The position numbers were made by a program, and so were the translations under genes. From contig OV884012.1 in NCBI GenBank assembly GCA_930367205.1, forward strand, positions 47,575,239 to 47,639,238: a stretch of DNA of 64,000 nucleotides, read 5' to 3'. The notes under the pieces are model-generated. The model did no database searches and had not been told where the DNA came from. It saw only the letters and a program-made list of their open reading frames with translations. The DNA is from Acanthosoma haemorrhoidale. Its lineage: Eukaryota > Arthropoda > Insecta > Hemiptera > Acanthosomatidae. Each line of letters starts with the position of its first letter. The stretch's first letter is position 1. Of this stretch, positions 1 to 11,700 are shown piece after piece.

Positions 1-3000
1 GTATATGTACATAGCCACAGTGACGGATTAATGATTTTATATAAATGGTTACGAATTGTTGTTTTTTATTTAAATATATTTTAAAAACGACTTGTAAATT
101 GGTATACGCAGAGTTAGAGACGAAACTGAACCTGCTCATATCAAAATACATGCGAGCAAAGCCGTGGGAAAGTCTAACAGTAAATAAAATTTACTGTATA
201 TGTACGAAGCGATTTAATTAAAACTCATAAATAATTTAAAACACTTTGTTCCACCCCATTCTCCAGAACTGATTAAAGAAATGGCGAAGATGACCCAGCG
301 GTGCTAGAAGCGATAAGTTAAGCGCTAAGTGGTTTTCTGTTTGGACACTGTAATTATAAGGGACGTTGTAAAATAATTTACAACAGACTGACGTTGTGTT
401 AACCTCCCCCTCCCCCACACCCTTTTTACAGCCCTTGGAGTTGGTCGGTGGCCTCCACTTAGGAAGGGCGAGTCCCTTACTTCGCTAATGAACTTCTTTT
501 CCCCATTTTCGTAGTTTATCTCGACACCTTTTCGGTCCATTTACTTATTTTTCAATTAAAACAAAAAGAAAATATTCTGAAGTGTGCACTTCCTGACAGA
601 GATAAGCAAACTACTCCATTCTCCTCAATGAGCTGAAAATGTTAATTCTAAAAAGATTTTGGAAGGTTCCAGTAACTCCTTTATTTACAACTGAATGATT
701 TTTTCTTTTATTACTAATGCAATTATAATGCAATCAGTGTTGTTTTGTATTTTTATGCCTGACACTTTTTATGTATTTTTATGCGTAAGTCAATTGCAGA
801 ACACCCATTTGATATTCAGATCTAGGATTCAATCCATCTAAATTTGAAGTCTCATTCAGCAAAGAATATACGCTAATAAAACTTCAGTAACCACAGTTTA
901 TTGCTTCAAGCAGTTATGACTTTAATCACAGATAAATACATCCACGTATATCCTACTCTATTATAATACGTAAACGAGATAAATTTAAAGGAAACATTAA
1001 TTATTTTACATTAATACTGATAAGTCATCATCCAAGTCTCCTGTAATCACAAGTTCCTTTCTCTTAAATCGGATTATTTAGGTTTGGTTTATTAATGATT
1101 AGTCTGCATACACTTTCAAACTACAGAGACCCTTCCAAGGTATATCAAAAAGATATTTTTAGGACAACACACATATGTAGAGAACCTTTCCCTTTATTTC
1201 AGAAAAACTGATTCACATATTATTACTGATGTTACAATAGTTTGGTTCTGTGGGAATAATTTAATCTTTAAATGTTAAAAAAATCATTATATAAATAAAA
1301 TAATAAAATAAAATAACTAAAGTAAAATAATTTCCTGAATTAAAAATTATTCGTTTTTTTCTTATTGTAGAAGATTGATCAGGATTACGTTTAGAGGTAG
1401 TGTGAGCCAAAGTGATGTCACGAAAATTCTCGAATTTGGAAGCAATTTAATTTTCAAACAAGTTCACCTAAAAGTAAATACCGAATTTAATACGTTCCTT
1501 AAGTTTACAGCTGTTAAAGGATATCCAAAAAAATATTAATATTGTTGCACGACATCCCAATAAAATATTTGGTCTCTGAAAATTACAGATGGTCAATTAC
1601 ACAACAGGGCTATAGCTAAATATCGATTATTAGATTGCATAAGTTGAAAGCTACGTTACGCCATACCAATTAACTCATTAACTCTCAAACACAGCCACCA
1701 GTAAAGCAGTGGCAAATTAGGAATCTCCTGAATTCCTGATATCAACGGGATTTATGCCCGTACATAAAGTTACCGATTAAAAAAAGACTTGTCTGCTTAT
1801 TCCAAATATCAATGTCATACAGGTAACACTAATATAAATAATATTATATTGCGAAATATGCAGTTTAATATGTTTGTGTATTAAGATTCGGTGCTAAAAC
1901 TGTTTTTGAATAAATAAATTAAAAGAAATTACACATATAGGGTTATAATTTAGAATATATCTACAATTCTCATTGATATGGCCAAACTGCATAACTACAT
2001 GGAAAGTCATCAATATTAAATAGGAATGATAAAATATTAGTTATCTTCAAGAAGGGTTCTCTTACTCACCAGATCTAAGGAGGTGACTGGCCGTGTTGAC
2101 GAGGAGGGGTGAGAATGTGTCCGTCATCTTGGGGGTTTATACTGGTCCATATTTTTTATTTAGGTTATTGGGGTTTAGGGAGTTTTTTTTATTGTCAATC
2201 GTCTTGAATTTCTCAGGAGAAACATATTGGCATTGTGCCAAAGTAAGATGACTTTGAGTCTTTCATCTGATATGAGTTGGTAGAAGTTACTTCGTTTCCA
2301 AAGAGTTTCTTACACCTTATCTTGAATTTCCGGTTCGGTCTTCTAACATAATATACTTTACATTGTTCGCACTCTTTTCAGCACATGAACATTAAGGTCA
2401 GTAGCTTCTATGGGGTCTTATATGTCAGACCGTTGTTTTTCACTAAATCATGATTTTTGAACGCCCGTCTTGATTATATGACAACATAGCCAGCCTGCTC
2501 GTTTGAAAGTGGTCCTAAAAATCTTAATGGGCATCATTTAGTCACTTAGTTATTAGTTTTTTGGTTTTTTTCCTTTTACTATTTTACGTATAATATCTTA
2601 ATCGCGCTCGTTCTCTGTTTTCTAGCTTATCTTTTCGGTTCTTAGTTAATGTAATAGTTATTGTTAGTATTAATTATAACCATAGAATGTTAAAAATTTA
2701 ACGGTTTATTTTTAGTTTTACAAGTAAAATCGGTAAATAATTTATTAATAGTATTTATGCACTCCCGAAGCATGTCATATACCAAATTTCGTAAAGTATA
2801 TGACCTTCGTATGGTATGGGTTTTATAATATATTTCTTTTCTAAATTGTCCATGAACCAGGAGAGGGGAAAATGGGAAACACATCACGAGATATTTCGTT
2901 TTTGGCAAGTGTTAATATGTAATGTTTTTATTATAATGTAAAGTGAGATCTATTTATTTTTAAAAATATTTTATTTTAAACTCAAAAAAAGATTCTTGTG

Positions 3001-3538
3001 AATTCGAGATATCACTAGAGAAAGAACAGGTATCGGCCTACCTAGCTGAGCTCTCGATCCCAACTATACACAAAATTTATTTCACAAAACTTGTCATTAT
3101 AAACATTAATAACTTATGCAATAAGCAGATCAAAACTATTTTAACATAGGTTTTGCATGGGTACTCTTAAAAATTCAAAAACGCATTGTTGGCCAGTTGA
3201 CAATTGTACAACAGATAAAAAATTGAAACCATTTTGCCATTAGACCCAGGTTTAATTAATTCAAAACTACTGGAAGGGTTCTTTAGTAGATATAGGGATG
3301 ATTTACGCTCATTTGCTTGAGAATAAATGTGCTTAAATAAAATCAGCATGGTTTGTATGCCAACATGTTAGCACCACCTACCAACTATGGTGGGACAACC
3401 TTGGGTCCTTTTCATAAGGTGTTGCTGGTGGCTTAATCAGAGCTTTCCAAGTCAAACAATTACTTCACATTTATAAATAAAATATGTATTTTGTTTAAAC
3501 ACACTAAAATGTGATAAAATGTAATATTTATATATATA
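1..3538. other. AT-rich noncoding stretch
   Basis: No convincing gene is visible. Short open frames occur as expected by chance in AT-rich DNA. The only part with coding texture is a 53-codon open stretch on the minus strand at 2213-2371 with scattered cysteines and basic residues, treated as a finding. The rest is low-complexity A/T sequence with occasional short GC-richer words, for example around 430-480 and 3360-3440. Confidence 0.5.
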
Positions 3539-3823
3539 TGTTAGACAATTATTGAAGGTGGGGTGAATAAACTGAAATCAGTTTCTCTGTAAACAAAGTT
3601 AGCGATTTTATTCACTATATATTATATTATAAGAATTATTAATATTGATTTCACAATCTTAATTAATGTAAACAAAGAAACGATAATTACAGTTTATAAC
3701 TATCACTTCTATATTCACACTCTATTTACAAGTTTTATTACCTAACATAACCTTCTCTATCTGGCGGGGGCCAGTGGAAGCAGCGCGGCAAATTCAAATT
3801 AAAGAGAGAATACTTTCATTACA
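3539..3823 (-). repeat. 3' LTR of copy 2
   Basis: An LTR of about 285 bp whose reverse complement aligns along its length to the 317-bp LTRs at 40726 and 45206, with small gaps and many substitutions. The terminal TG...CA is kept, and the adjoining C-rich run from 3824 is the complement of the polypurine tract. The splice-donor-like word seen in the younger LTR is mutated here. Confidence 0.88.
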
Positions 3824-3838
3824 TCTCCCCTCTCTATG

Positions 3839-5268
3839 GTGAAAATTCTATGAACATTTTCAGTCTGGTAATATTGGAAGTAATTTTGTTGGAAGTAATT
3901 CAACCCTATTCATCATTTGTTTAATTCCTATATGGCACCATTCAGAATGTATTTCTTTAATAAATTCTAAACTTCAGTTTTCAGATAAAATTATCTTTTC
4001 TTTATTTGTTACTTTTTGATAGAACACTTTATCTTTTTCTATTAATTTTGTTTTGGTGTTGTTTAATAATTTATTTTCCTCTTGATCTGTTTTAATTTCT
4101 TGTACTTTTATCAAATTAACTATTTTTAGGATTTCTTCTTTATTTTCAATTGGTTCTAATTCTGCTCAAAATATCTGCTTCGGTATTATCCTTTCTCGGA
4201 ATGTATTTAATTTCAAAATTGTATTGTGACAAATAGTAAGTTAATTCACCAAGTTCTTCATCCGTTCTTGCTCTTATGTTTAAATTTTATAATGGTTTGT
4301 GATCTGAAAATACAATGAATTTTCTTCCAATTAACCAGTGTTGCCAATATTTTAACGCCTCTTGCGTTGACTTATTGCCAAACATTCTAAATAAATTGCT
4401 TTTTTCTTTTTTGTGGTTCGCTTAATTTTTTTGAAAAGTATGCTACTGTCTTTTCCATTGTTTTGTACTTGTTTCAGAACTGCACCAGTACCTTCTAGAG
4501 ATGCATCTCTATAAATTATTATTGGTGAATCATTATCAAATATTTCTAACACTGGTTGGGAACATAGTAATTTCGTTACTTCTGCAAAGGATTTTTCACA
4601 CTCTACCGTCCATAAGAATTTTTCATTTTTCCTTAATAATTTATGCAATGGATCTAGCAATATCGAGCTTTTTGGTATATACTCGTGATAAAAATTAATT
4701 TTTCCTAAAACTTTTCTTATGTTCTTTTGGGTTTTTGGAGTTGGAAAGTTTTTTTATTAAAATTAAGTTGTCCTTTATTGGTCTTACTGTATTGTGTTGT
4801 ATTATGTGTCCAAGGTATTTTGCTGATTCCACTGCGAATGTACGTTTATTAAATTTTAATCTGAAACCTTCATTTACTATTGCTTTTATTACTTTTTCTA
4901 TATGTTCTATATGTATTGTGAATGATTTCGAAAAAATTAAGATGTCATCTATGTAATTTTCTGAAAAGTCTTTTAAATTGTGCTTTCTTAAGATGCTGGG
5001 TAAAATTCTTTGGAAAATAGCTGGTGATGTCTTTAAACCGTACGGTAGGCATGTCCATTGGAAGTGTCCTTCTTGTGTGACAAATCCTGTTTTCTGTCTA
5101 TCTTCAATGGGTAATGGAATTGACCCATTTTTGGTGAATTTATATCTAGTGTGGTGAAGTATTTGCAGTTTCTTGTTTGTATTATTAAATTATCTATTAA
5201 TGGGAATGGTTGAGCTTGTGGTATAACTAGTCTGTTCAGTTCACGAAAATCTATACATAATCTTGATT
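3839..5268 (-). pseudogene. pol remnant (RT and RNase H) of copy 2
   Basis: Reverse-strand sequence aligns with pol of the younger element from RT fingers and palm through RNase H to just before the integrase zinc-binding region. Integrase itself is gone: the alignment jumps at about 3880-3900 across roughly 0.9 kb, at a repeated GGAAGTAATT word. Several frameshifts break the frame; the longest surviving piece is 102 codons at 4352-4660, covering the RT connection and the start of RNase H. At the position of the nonsense codon in the younger copy this copy reads a lysine codon, and it also lacks the 5-bp deletion seen there near 44140. It therefore derives from a relative without those two defects. 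Confidence 0.85.
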
Positions 5269-5279
5269 GTTTTAATCTT

Positions 5280-5982
5280 AATATTTTTCATATCATCTAA
5301 GTTAACTAATTTTATTTTGAACCCGTCTTCTTCGATATGTTCATTAAAATTCCCTTTAACTTCTTCATTTTTCTCAGTATTTCCTGTTTCATCTGTTTTC
5401 TTCTGTAATATTTGTAGATTCTCATTTTGAATTAATCTAAATTTTTTTAATTTAATCCTATAGGAAAATCTTCAAAATCATCTCTCTCTACACATAATCA
5501 TGAACACATTCACATATTTTTCTATGTCAAAAATTTTAACATTTATGGTTACTAAACCTTTTGTCTGTGTCACGCCATTGACTGTTTTTAAAGTTGCTTC
5601 CTATTATTCTATTTTCATTTTTGTCTCTCTTTTTAAACCAGCATGAAGCTTCTGTAAGATATCTGATACCTTTGTTTAATTGTTCCCAGTTATTGCATGG
5701 CTTTTTCTCTCGAAATTTGTGTTTACTGCAAAGTTTTTCCTCTTTCTTTTTTATAAAATTATTTTTGTTCACTAGGCCCTCACATTTTCTAATTTCGTGA
5801 AATAATTTGGTTGAATTCTCACATTTTTCCTTATCTAACTTATTTCTAATGGACTCAGGTAAACCTGTAGCTATAAGCATCACTAAAGTCTTTGAACTAA
5901 TATTCTCATCCATATCTAACAATAATTTATCTTTTTTCATGGCGTATTCCAAGTAGACCTTCTTTATACTTATATGATATAG
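5280..5982 (-). pseudogene. gag and gag-pol junction remnant of copy 2
   Basis: This aligns to the younger copy in two blocks: about 42600-42285 of pol (downstream of the protease) and about 42095-41697 of gag. The roughly 190 bp between them, which in the younger copy holds the slippery heptamer and the protease active site, is deleted. A 138-codon frame (5536-5952) preserves the gag C-terminal half, but the zinc knuckle is ruined: the second cysteine is tryptophan (CNNW) and the histidine is lost. The alignment stops sharply at 5982, where unrelated sequence begins. Confidence 0.85.
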
Positions 5983-6690
5983 CCGGCCTAGTCAGCGGGC
6001 AGCCTAATTCGTTTTGATCTGACTCCATAAGATCTTAGAAGGTATGCCTCGACAGTGCACTATGTTCAGGAGTTCAGGAGAAGAGGTACAGGGTAGGTTT
6101 ATAGGTAGTTTATGTGGTATTGGAATGACCACGAATTCAAACTCGGTATCTAAGGGTAGGCGAAAACTGTCCGGATCCCAAAGGTAAGTGTGGACCGGAG
6201 AGAAGCAGACTGGATTGCCGTGGGAGACGCTACTAGGTAAAGTTCGTAGGCCCACGGCAACCGTCGTCCGCGAGGGAGAGGTCTCTCCCAACGAGGTGCT
6301 AGTTTTAGCAAGACGAAGGCAGAGATTCCCACTAGGAAGGTGTGGGGCCTGACAACGCCAGACTAAAACATAGCGAGGTTAGGAGAGAGAGATGCAGAGG
6401 TAGTTGAATGAGAAGACCATGGTTTTGAGCAGCAAGCGTCAGTGCAGAGAGAGAGAGAAGTGTTCAAGGTGCTGGTTTGTTTCTTCCTGATTTTAAGGGG
6501 CGCTTCTTATATAGGCGGCTAGTCGTGGTGGGGAGCCATCCCCACCAGCGGCTGTTCTCCCCACTATCTTTTCCCCCCACTCCAACTGACGTCATAAGCG
6601 TTATTAAACATATGGCAACAGTGATAGATATGATCTGATCGAGAAGAGGGTGACTTATAATTATTTGTAATTAAGAGGTGGCCACAACAA
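5983..6690 (-). repeat. Foreign LTR-like insert inside copy 2
   Basis: About 708 bp with no match to the host element replaces roughly 390 bp of gag. Read on the minus strand it starts TGTTGTGG directly at the junction, has a TATA box (CTATATAAG) near plus 6510-6520, a CT-rich leader, and a GC-rich stretch. The part at plus 6212-6395 matches 12117-12281 closely and includes the word GTTGTCAGGCCCCACACC. The layout (TG start, promoter, leader) fits an LTR of an unrelated retroelement. The far end near 5983 lacks an obvious CA, so it may run into internal sequence. LTR identity is inference. Confidence 0.55.
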
Positions 6691-6691
6691 T

Positions 6692-6942
6692 GTTGTTTTC
6701 ATTTTCTAAGTTAATGTAATTCACACTCTCTTCACTTGACCTCTCTGAGTAAACTTGTTTCTCAATCTTTTATAAATAAGTGTCTTAGACAATTCTTCAA
6801 AATCACTCATAAAGCTTTTCTCTTGGGGCAACACATATTCTTCGTTTTTCTCTGTTTTAATTTAGGTTATTGAGAGAACATTTGTCTTCTTGTCCTTCGG
6901 TAATCCCACAAAGTTAAAGGTGAATTGTAGTCTTTTAGCCAT
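6692..6942 (-). pseudogene. gag N-terminal remnant of copy 2
   Basis: The reverse strand begins at an ATG (6942-6940) in the same place as the gag ATG of the younger copy (41063) and follows it to the equivalent of about 41310, where the foreign insert takes over. The first ten bases after the LTR (AAACGACAAT on the minus strand), the proposed self-primer binding site, are conserved here. Short indels break the frame, so no product is expected. Confidence 0.8.
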
Positions 6943-6962
6943 TATAACTCATATTGTCGTTT

Positions 6963-7036
6963 AGTAAGACAATTATTGAAGGTGGGGTGAATTAACTGAA
7001 ATCAGTTTCTCTGTAAACAAAGTTAGCAATTTTATT
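6963..7036 (-). repeat. Truncated 5' LTR of copy 2
   Basis: About 74 bp match the 3' end of the 317-bp LTR (the AAGACAATTATTGAAGG word and the following AAACTGATTTCAG complement). The match ends at about 7036, after which the sequence is unrelated, so most of this LTR including the promoter is missing and no target-site duplication can be checked on this side. Confidence 0.85.
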
Positions 7037-7729
7037 GTATTTGTTTTCTTGTTTCATTTTATGAGAAAAGTCTTGAATGATGTTGTAAAAATTTACTTCG
7101 TCAGTTATATATTTTTCAATGGAAAGTATCGCTAGATCTCGATTTTACCACCAGACGTCTCTTTATGTGACCGTAGGCAATTCCGAATTTACGGCGTACA
7201 TTATTTATTTTTCACTGAATAAATGTAAAAATCTTGACCTTGAGTCAACAATTACAAGCGTCTGTCAAGCGCGCGTTTTTGTTAAATTGTATTATTATAT
7301 ATTATAATATAATTGATTCTGTTGATTCTAAAATTATTGTATTGTATATTTCTATTTTTATATAATCTTTTTATGCACATATACTTCCTCAATGTATATA
7401 TGCTATATAGGGCGGAAAATCCGCATCTCCCTCTTTACGCTAATGGGTGTTGCACCCTGTGTGGTTATCATTCTTAACTACATTGTATTTGGATTTGTAT
7501 TACCTTTGCTAGGTTGATTGTAAAATTGACATTGATTGATAATTTGGTATTTTTACTATTTCTAATTAGATAAAAGATAGTTCAATTACTATATTAATTG
7601 CCATTAACGATGTGGGCTATAGTTTCAGAAAGGATTGAGTACGAATCTCACATTGAAGAGTAGATTTTTATCCCATTGGATGGAAAGGAACCATGTGGAT
7701 AGGAATTACATGGGCCTCATAAAACAACT
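7037..7729. other. Noncoding, AT-rich
   Basis: No gene or repeat recognised. Short open frames at 7119-7307 and 7635-7826 have no family features. Confidence 0.5.
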
Positions 7730-8190
7730 TAATTGTCTAGGTCCGACAAAGGGAGAACTCCCCCTCCGGTTCAGTCGCAAAAGAAAAAATTGCGAGGACA
7801 GACTGGGGCTTTTGAGAAAACCTTGAATAATCCCCGGGCATAAAGAAAACAGGAAGCAGATGCAGCGGGAGCGCTAGGCCGGGAGGACTTAGATCAAAAA
7901 GTTTCCAGGACATTTCGCAGAGGGCCCGACATCTGTAGGCTGTAAGTCTCACAAATAGGACACGGCTCCGGGCTCGGTTAGTTATTGGGACCGTCCATAA
8001 TTGCCACTTGGAAAAAGTTTCGTCTTTCTCCAAGCGGTAGTAACTTTGTCTAGTTTTTCTCTCCCCCCCCCCCCTGACTGCATAAATACATACTCGTTCT
8101 CGTCAACCACAACGCGCTATCGGCTCATTTGCAATTCGTATAACCTCCCCCAACTGCCGCTATTATTGAAATAGTTGTTCGGGGAGTTGT
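7730..8190. promoter_or_regulatory. GC-richer island, candidate conserved noncoding element
   Basis: The base composition rises clearly above the flanks, with little low-complexity sequence apart from a C-run at about 8062-8074. A 98-codon minus-strand frame (7737-8033) crosses it but has no recognisable motif. Words such as AACCACA and TTTGCAATT resemble transcription-factor sites. Regulatory function is inference from composition alone. Confidence 0.3.
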
Positions 8191-8586
8191 GGGGAAAAAT
8201 TGATTTCACCATGACGCTCAATATAGCTTCCCGTTGTGGCATATTTGTCTCAGAAACATTCTCAAAGTATATCATTAAATGGGGACAAATATATTGACAT
8301 TCTTTAGAAAAAAATCATCCATATGGCCTAAACTAGAAGTTGATGCAGAATACTATTCATTATTCTGAAACCTTTTCTGCTAAATAATTATGATGATAAT
8401 TAAGCCTATTTTTTTTCCGCACATATTTTTTTACCAATGAGAGATTCATTGGCATCTAATTCCATGGCTGACTATATACTTACATTAGAAGTATATCTAT
8501 ATAGGGATAAGTATATCCCCCCCCTTTAAATTATACTTTGGTATTATTCACCATAGTGCAATGACATGCCTAAAAGAAAAATTATA

Positions 8587-8590
<4 letters not shown>
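8191..8590. other. Noncoding, AT-rich
   Basis: Nothing recognisable; AT-rich with short homopolymers. Confidence 0.5.
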
Positions 8591-8623
<33 letters not shown>

Positions 8624-8985
8624 CCCTTAGCTCTCAAACTTATAAAAATAGGATGTGGGAAAAATAAAGAAAAATCATTTTGGGCTAATCAGTGCCTTTC
8701 ACTAAGGGGAGTCCCCCATTTGAAGGATGTATGAGAAGGATATAGGGTGTGGAATGCCTCAAAAGGCGGATGGAATAAGGAAGGTAGTGAGAGTCTACCA
8801 AGGGTTGAGCCTAGGGGCACCTAGGCAATGGATTGTAGTCGGCCAGGCGAAGCCTGGCCCGCCCCGGCAGGGGCCTGAAATGAGTCAGCCTCTCGGCCGG
8901 AAGATACACAGGTAGATGGGGTCATTGTGGCTTCGGTTGAGTCGGCCGGGAGATCGGCCCCGATCTCTTGGCTGGGTGTATTTCC
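8591..8985 (-). repeat. Possible poly(A)-tailed retroposon
   Basis: A 33-base T run at 8591-8623 borders a segment that becomes GC-rich by 8730-8960, including a strong hairpin (GGCCAGGCGAAGCCTGGCC near 8841-8859) and the similar words CTCGGCCGG and GTCGGCCGGGAGATCGGCC. Read on the minus strand this is a GC-rich body followed by a long poly(A) tail, as in a SINE or a retroposed transcript. No tRNA A or B box was found and no exact target-site duplication could be drawn. Confidence 0.35.
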
Positions 8986-9434
8986 TATAATATATTAGGT
9001 CATCCAGAATGGTTTTTATACCAATTAATATTTCGTCATATCAATTGTATTTTATAAGTAAAGAAGTATATTGCCGGGACAATGTCTCAGTTTTGCGATA
9101 GTTTTAAAAATTCTTAATGTATAACAGTTGTACTTATGATAACAATTTCTAAATTTTATTTGTAAACCATCCCAGTCACTTAATTAATTAATAAAAAATT
9201 TAAAGTCTAAAAAATTGAAAACAAAGCTCAGTAGTTATAAGGGATTATTAGTCTGCAGAAGAAATTAAAATACAGAATATCACTTCTAAACATGAAACTC
9301 ATTTGCATTAATGTATCATTTGATGCCTATAATTATTATTTTTGGTATGTTATCCCACCGGTTTAAATTTTAAAAATTATTGTTTACAAATATTCCGTCC
9401 CTTATTGACCAATACATTTTTTTTCCAAATTAAA
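8986..9434. other. Noncoding, AT-rich
   Basis: No feature recognised. Confidence 0.5.
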
Positions 9435-9893
9435 CAATCTTTATTGCGATAAAATTACAACCTGCCTTTTATTTATTGGCTATAAGTAAGTGTGTTTAAT
9501 GTTCTCATTCATACCATATTTATTATTCTCCATTTACTCGCTCACTCATACAGTACTTACAAACAGCCCAGAAATCTCCCAAATCCAGATCGTTGCCACC
9601 TCTACGCATGCTACTCAGGTCACTCCCACTTTAGTCTCCGAGGAAGATTATAGGTACGTGTGGCCCAGTGTAATGACTGTGCTAGGGGATTAGATCCCAT
9701 AAGGTCCCCTAATGGTTGTATAGGCTTCGATTGAATTTAATAAAGTTTGAAGGTATGAGTTCAAAGATTTATAATAATATATAAAATAAAGATAATTATG
9801 AAGGGTTTTGTTTATGATGTAATAATGAGCATTAACCATTGTTCTCAGGACTTTTGATTGAAAGGATTCGATACCCTTGATGTTCGACGATTA
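9435..9893 (-). mobile_element. 5'-truncated Jockey-family LINE fragment
   Basis: This aligns in order and orientation with the 3' end of the full-length LINE at 58385-63168 (58420 to about 59035). Shared landmarks are the CTTTATTG and GCCTTTTAT words at the 3' end, the ACTCGCTCA repeat, GTCTCCGAGGA, GAAGGGTTTTGTT, and TTGTTCTCAGGACTTTTGATTGAAA split over two stretches. Similarity ends at about 9893 within ORF2, as expected for 5' truncation during target-primed reverse transcription. It has one unit of the 37-bp 3' UTR repeat where the full copy has nearly three, plus an internal deletion. Confidence 0.85.
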
Positions 9894-11700
9894 AAACTAA
9901 CCTATAAAAAATATTTTATATAATATATTTATTGATCAATGTATCGCTTATATATAATTAGCTCAAATACCAATTAACCCTTTGACCTATTTTTTGTAGC
10001 GAATTTCATTCCACCGTTCTTAGTAAGGATCCGTTAATTATGTCGTCTGTCCGTGCAGAAAGATCCTTAATGAAGGACTTCTTTCATTGTAAGCCTTTGA
10101 AAATAAACTCTAACACGGTTAATAAGCAGGGGAGTAAACTGGATAAGCAAAATTTCTTGACGGAAACCATCCCAACCTTTTCCCCTTCCTTCCTTATTAT
10201 TTTTCCTTATTATCTTCAATTTTTAAAATTGAATTTGAAATTGTAATTTCATTAGCCACTGCCCTAGGGGGATTCTATAAACAAAATCCTGTTCAACAAA
10301 TTAGATTTCGTTTCCTTTTAAAATAATTTTTATGAGCTGTTTATGTACTCAAATTATATTTATTAATATCAAAATAATAATCATATATGTTGCCTGGACG
10401 AGCGAAAATTCTAATTAAAAATTGTTGTTATACATATGCTCATACATTTTTAATAAAACACAAATTATTTGCTAAAATTTTAATATAAATCAGTAAATTA
10501 ATCATATAATTACAAAATTGTAGGTTTGGGTTTCCTTTAAATTTATTTTTTTGTTTATGTGTTTCATTTCTTGTAAAATAGGGGTATACCTTCAAATTGA
10601 AAAATGTTTGAGATATGAGTTGGGAACATGATAGCAGGACCTTTACTCAGAAGCTATAGTTAAAGATAAGTAATTTTTAACTAAGATAAGTTAAATATTT
10701 CATAAACTCTATTGCGTCCGATAAATATGTTTCAAAGAGCCGATGAAACAATCGTATAGTTTATTTTGTGCATAAGTTTAGTAATATTGTTAATTTATGT
10801 TTCAGTAACAACACCTAATTTGAATAATTTGACTTATAGATAATAGTTAAAGATAGTATTTATTATCGACCAGATCATTCAAACATACTATGTTTAATAA
10901 AAAGTCTTTGCAATGACAGATAAATTAGATTTCATATACGAGTATATATAGCAAAAACTAATAAAAGTAAGAAAATAAATTAATTTCCTGCTGATTCAAT
11001 CTCAAGACCAATCCTGCCTTTGACAAAATCTTTTTTATTTTTTTGGCTCCTTTCGATCTCATTTACTCCTTCGTTCTTATCAGCCATCCCTCAGCAGGGT
11101 TCCTATCAACTTTGACATCCTTTCCAGCTTCGGCTGTTAGTTTTCATTTCATTAAATGTTTTTTCTAATCATATTGTATTCGACTTTTTATTTATCTGAC
11201 TTCTCTTTTTCTTAACTTCAAATGTTCTGATTAATAATTATTTGACAATTTTGGCTTCCAGGTGAAATTTAAGAAGTTTTTATTTAAGATTGTAACCTTA
11301 AAAAGCTTAAAAGGGGTAGTATATGAAAAATTTTGTTTCAAACATTTAATAACTCAACTCGTATAAATAGACCAGAAATTTAAGGCTTTCATTATAGCTG
11401 CGAAAGAGCTGTTTGTACATTTGTAAAACAGCTTTGTAATTATTGACTAATCAAATATATTATTATTCAAGACTTTCAGTTGCTCCTATTGAATTAATAT
11501 GATATGGTGATGATGTTGAAATGCTTATTTTATACCAATAAATCGTTCAATTAATAATAAGATTTTATAATATTGCTTTTATTCCTTCCATATCCTCTAT
11601 TAATATAAACATCTAAAAAAAATATCATCCTCCTATGTGAAAGTGGGAATGGAAACACAATGTTGCTAAAGGTTTTAGTGACTTTTTTCTAGTTTATAAT
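9894..11700. other. Noncoding, AT-rich
   Basis: No gene or element recognised. A 68-codon plus-strand frame from an ATG at 10040 has no family features and ends in low-complexity residues. Confidence 0.5.

Larger units (their letters stand above)
3539..7036 (-). mobile_element. Decayed Ty3/gypsy LTR element, copy 2
   Basis: This is a minus-strand relative of the element at 40726-45522, recognised by base-level similarity over both LTRs, gag and pol. On the plus strand it reads 3' LTR (3539-3823), C-rich complement of the polypurine tract, a scrap of integrase end (about 3839-3895), RNase H and RT (about 3900-5268), the region after the protease (about 5280-5575), gag C-terminal half (about 5590-5982), a foreign insert (5983-6690), gag N-terminus (6692-6942) and a 5' LTR stub (6963-7036). 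Nearly all of integrase, part of RT, the protease and gag-pol junction, and the middle of gag are missing. TATA lies just outside the 3' LTR at 3535-3538, matching the target preference of the younger copy. It is non-functional. Confidence 0.9.

Noticed and set aside
7737..8033. 98-codon minus-strand ORF in the GC-rich island
   Set aside because: No motif, no splice signals, and composition alone explains the lack of stops.
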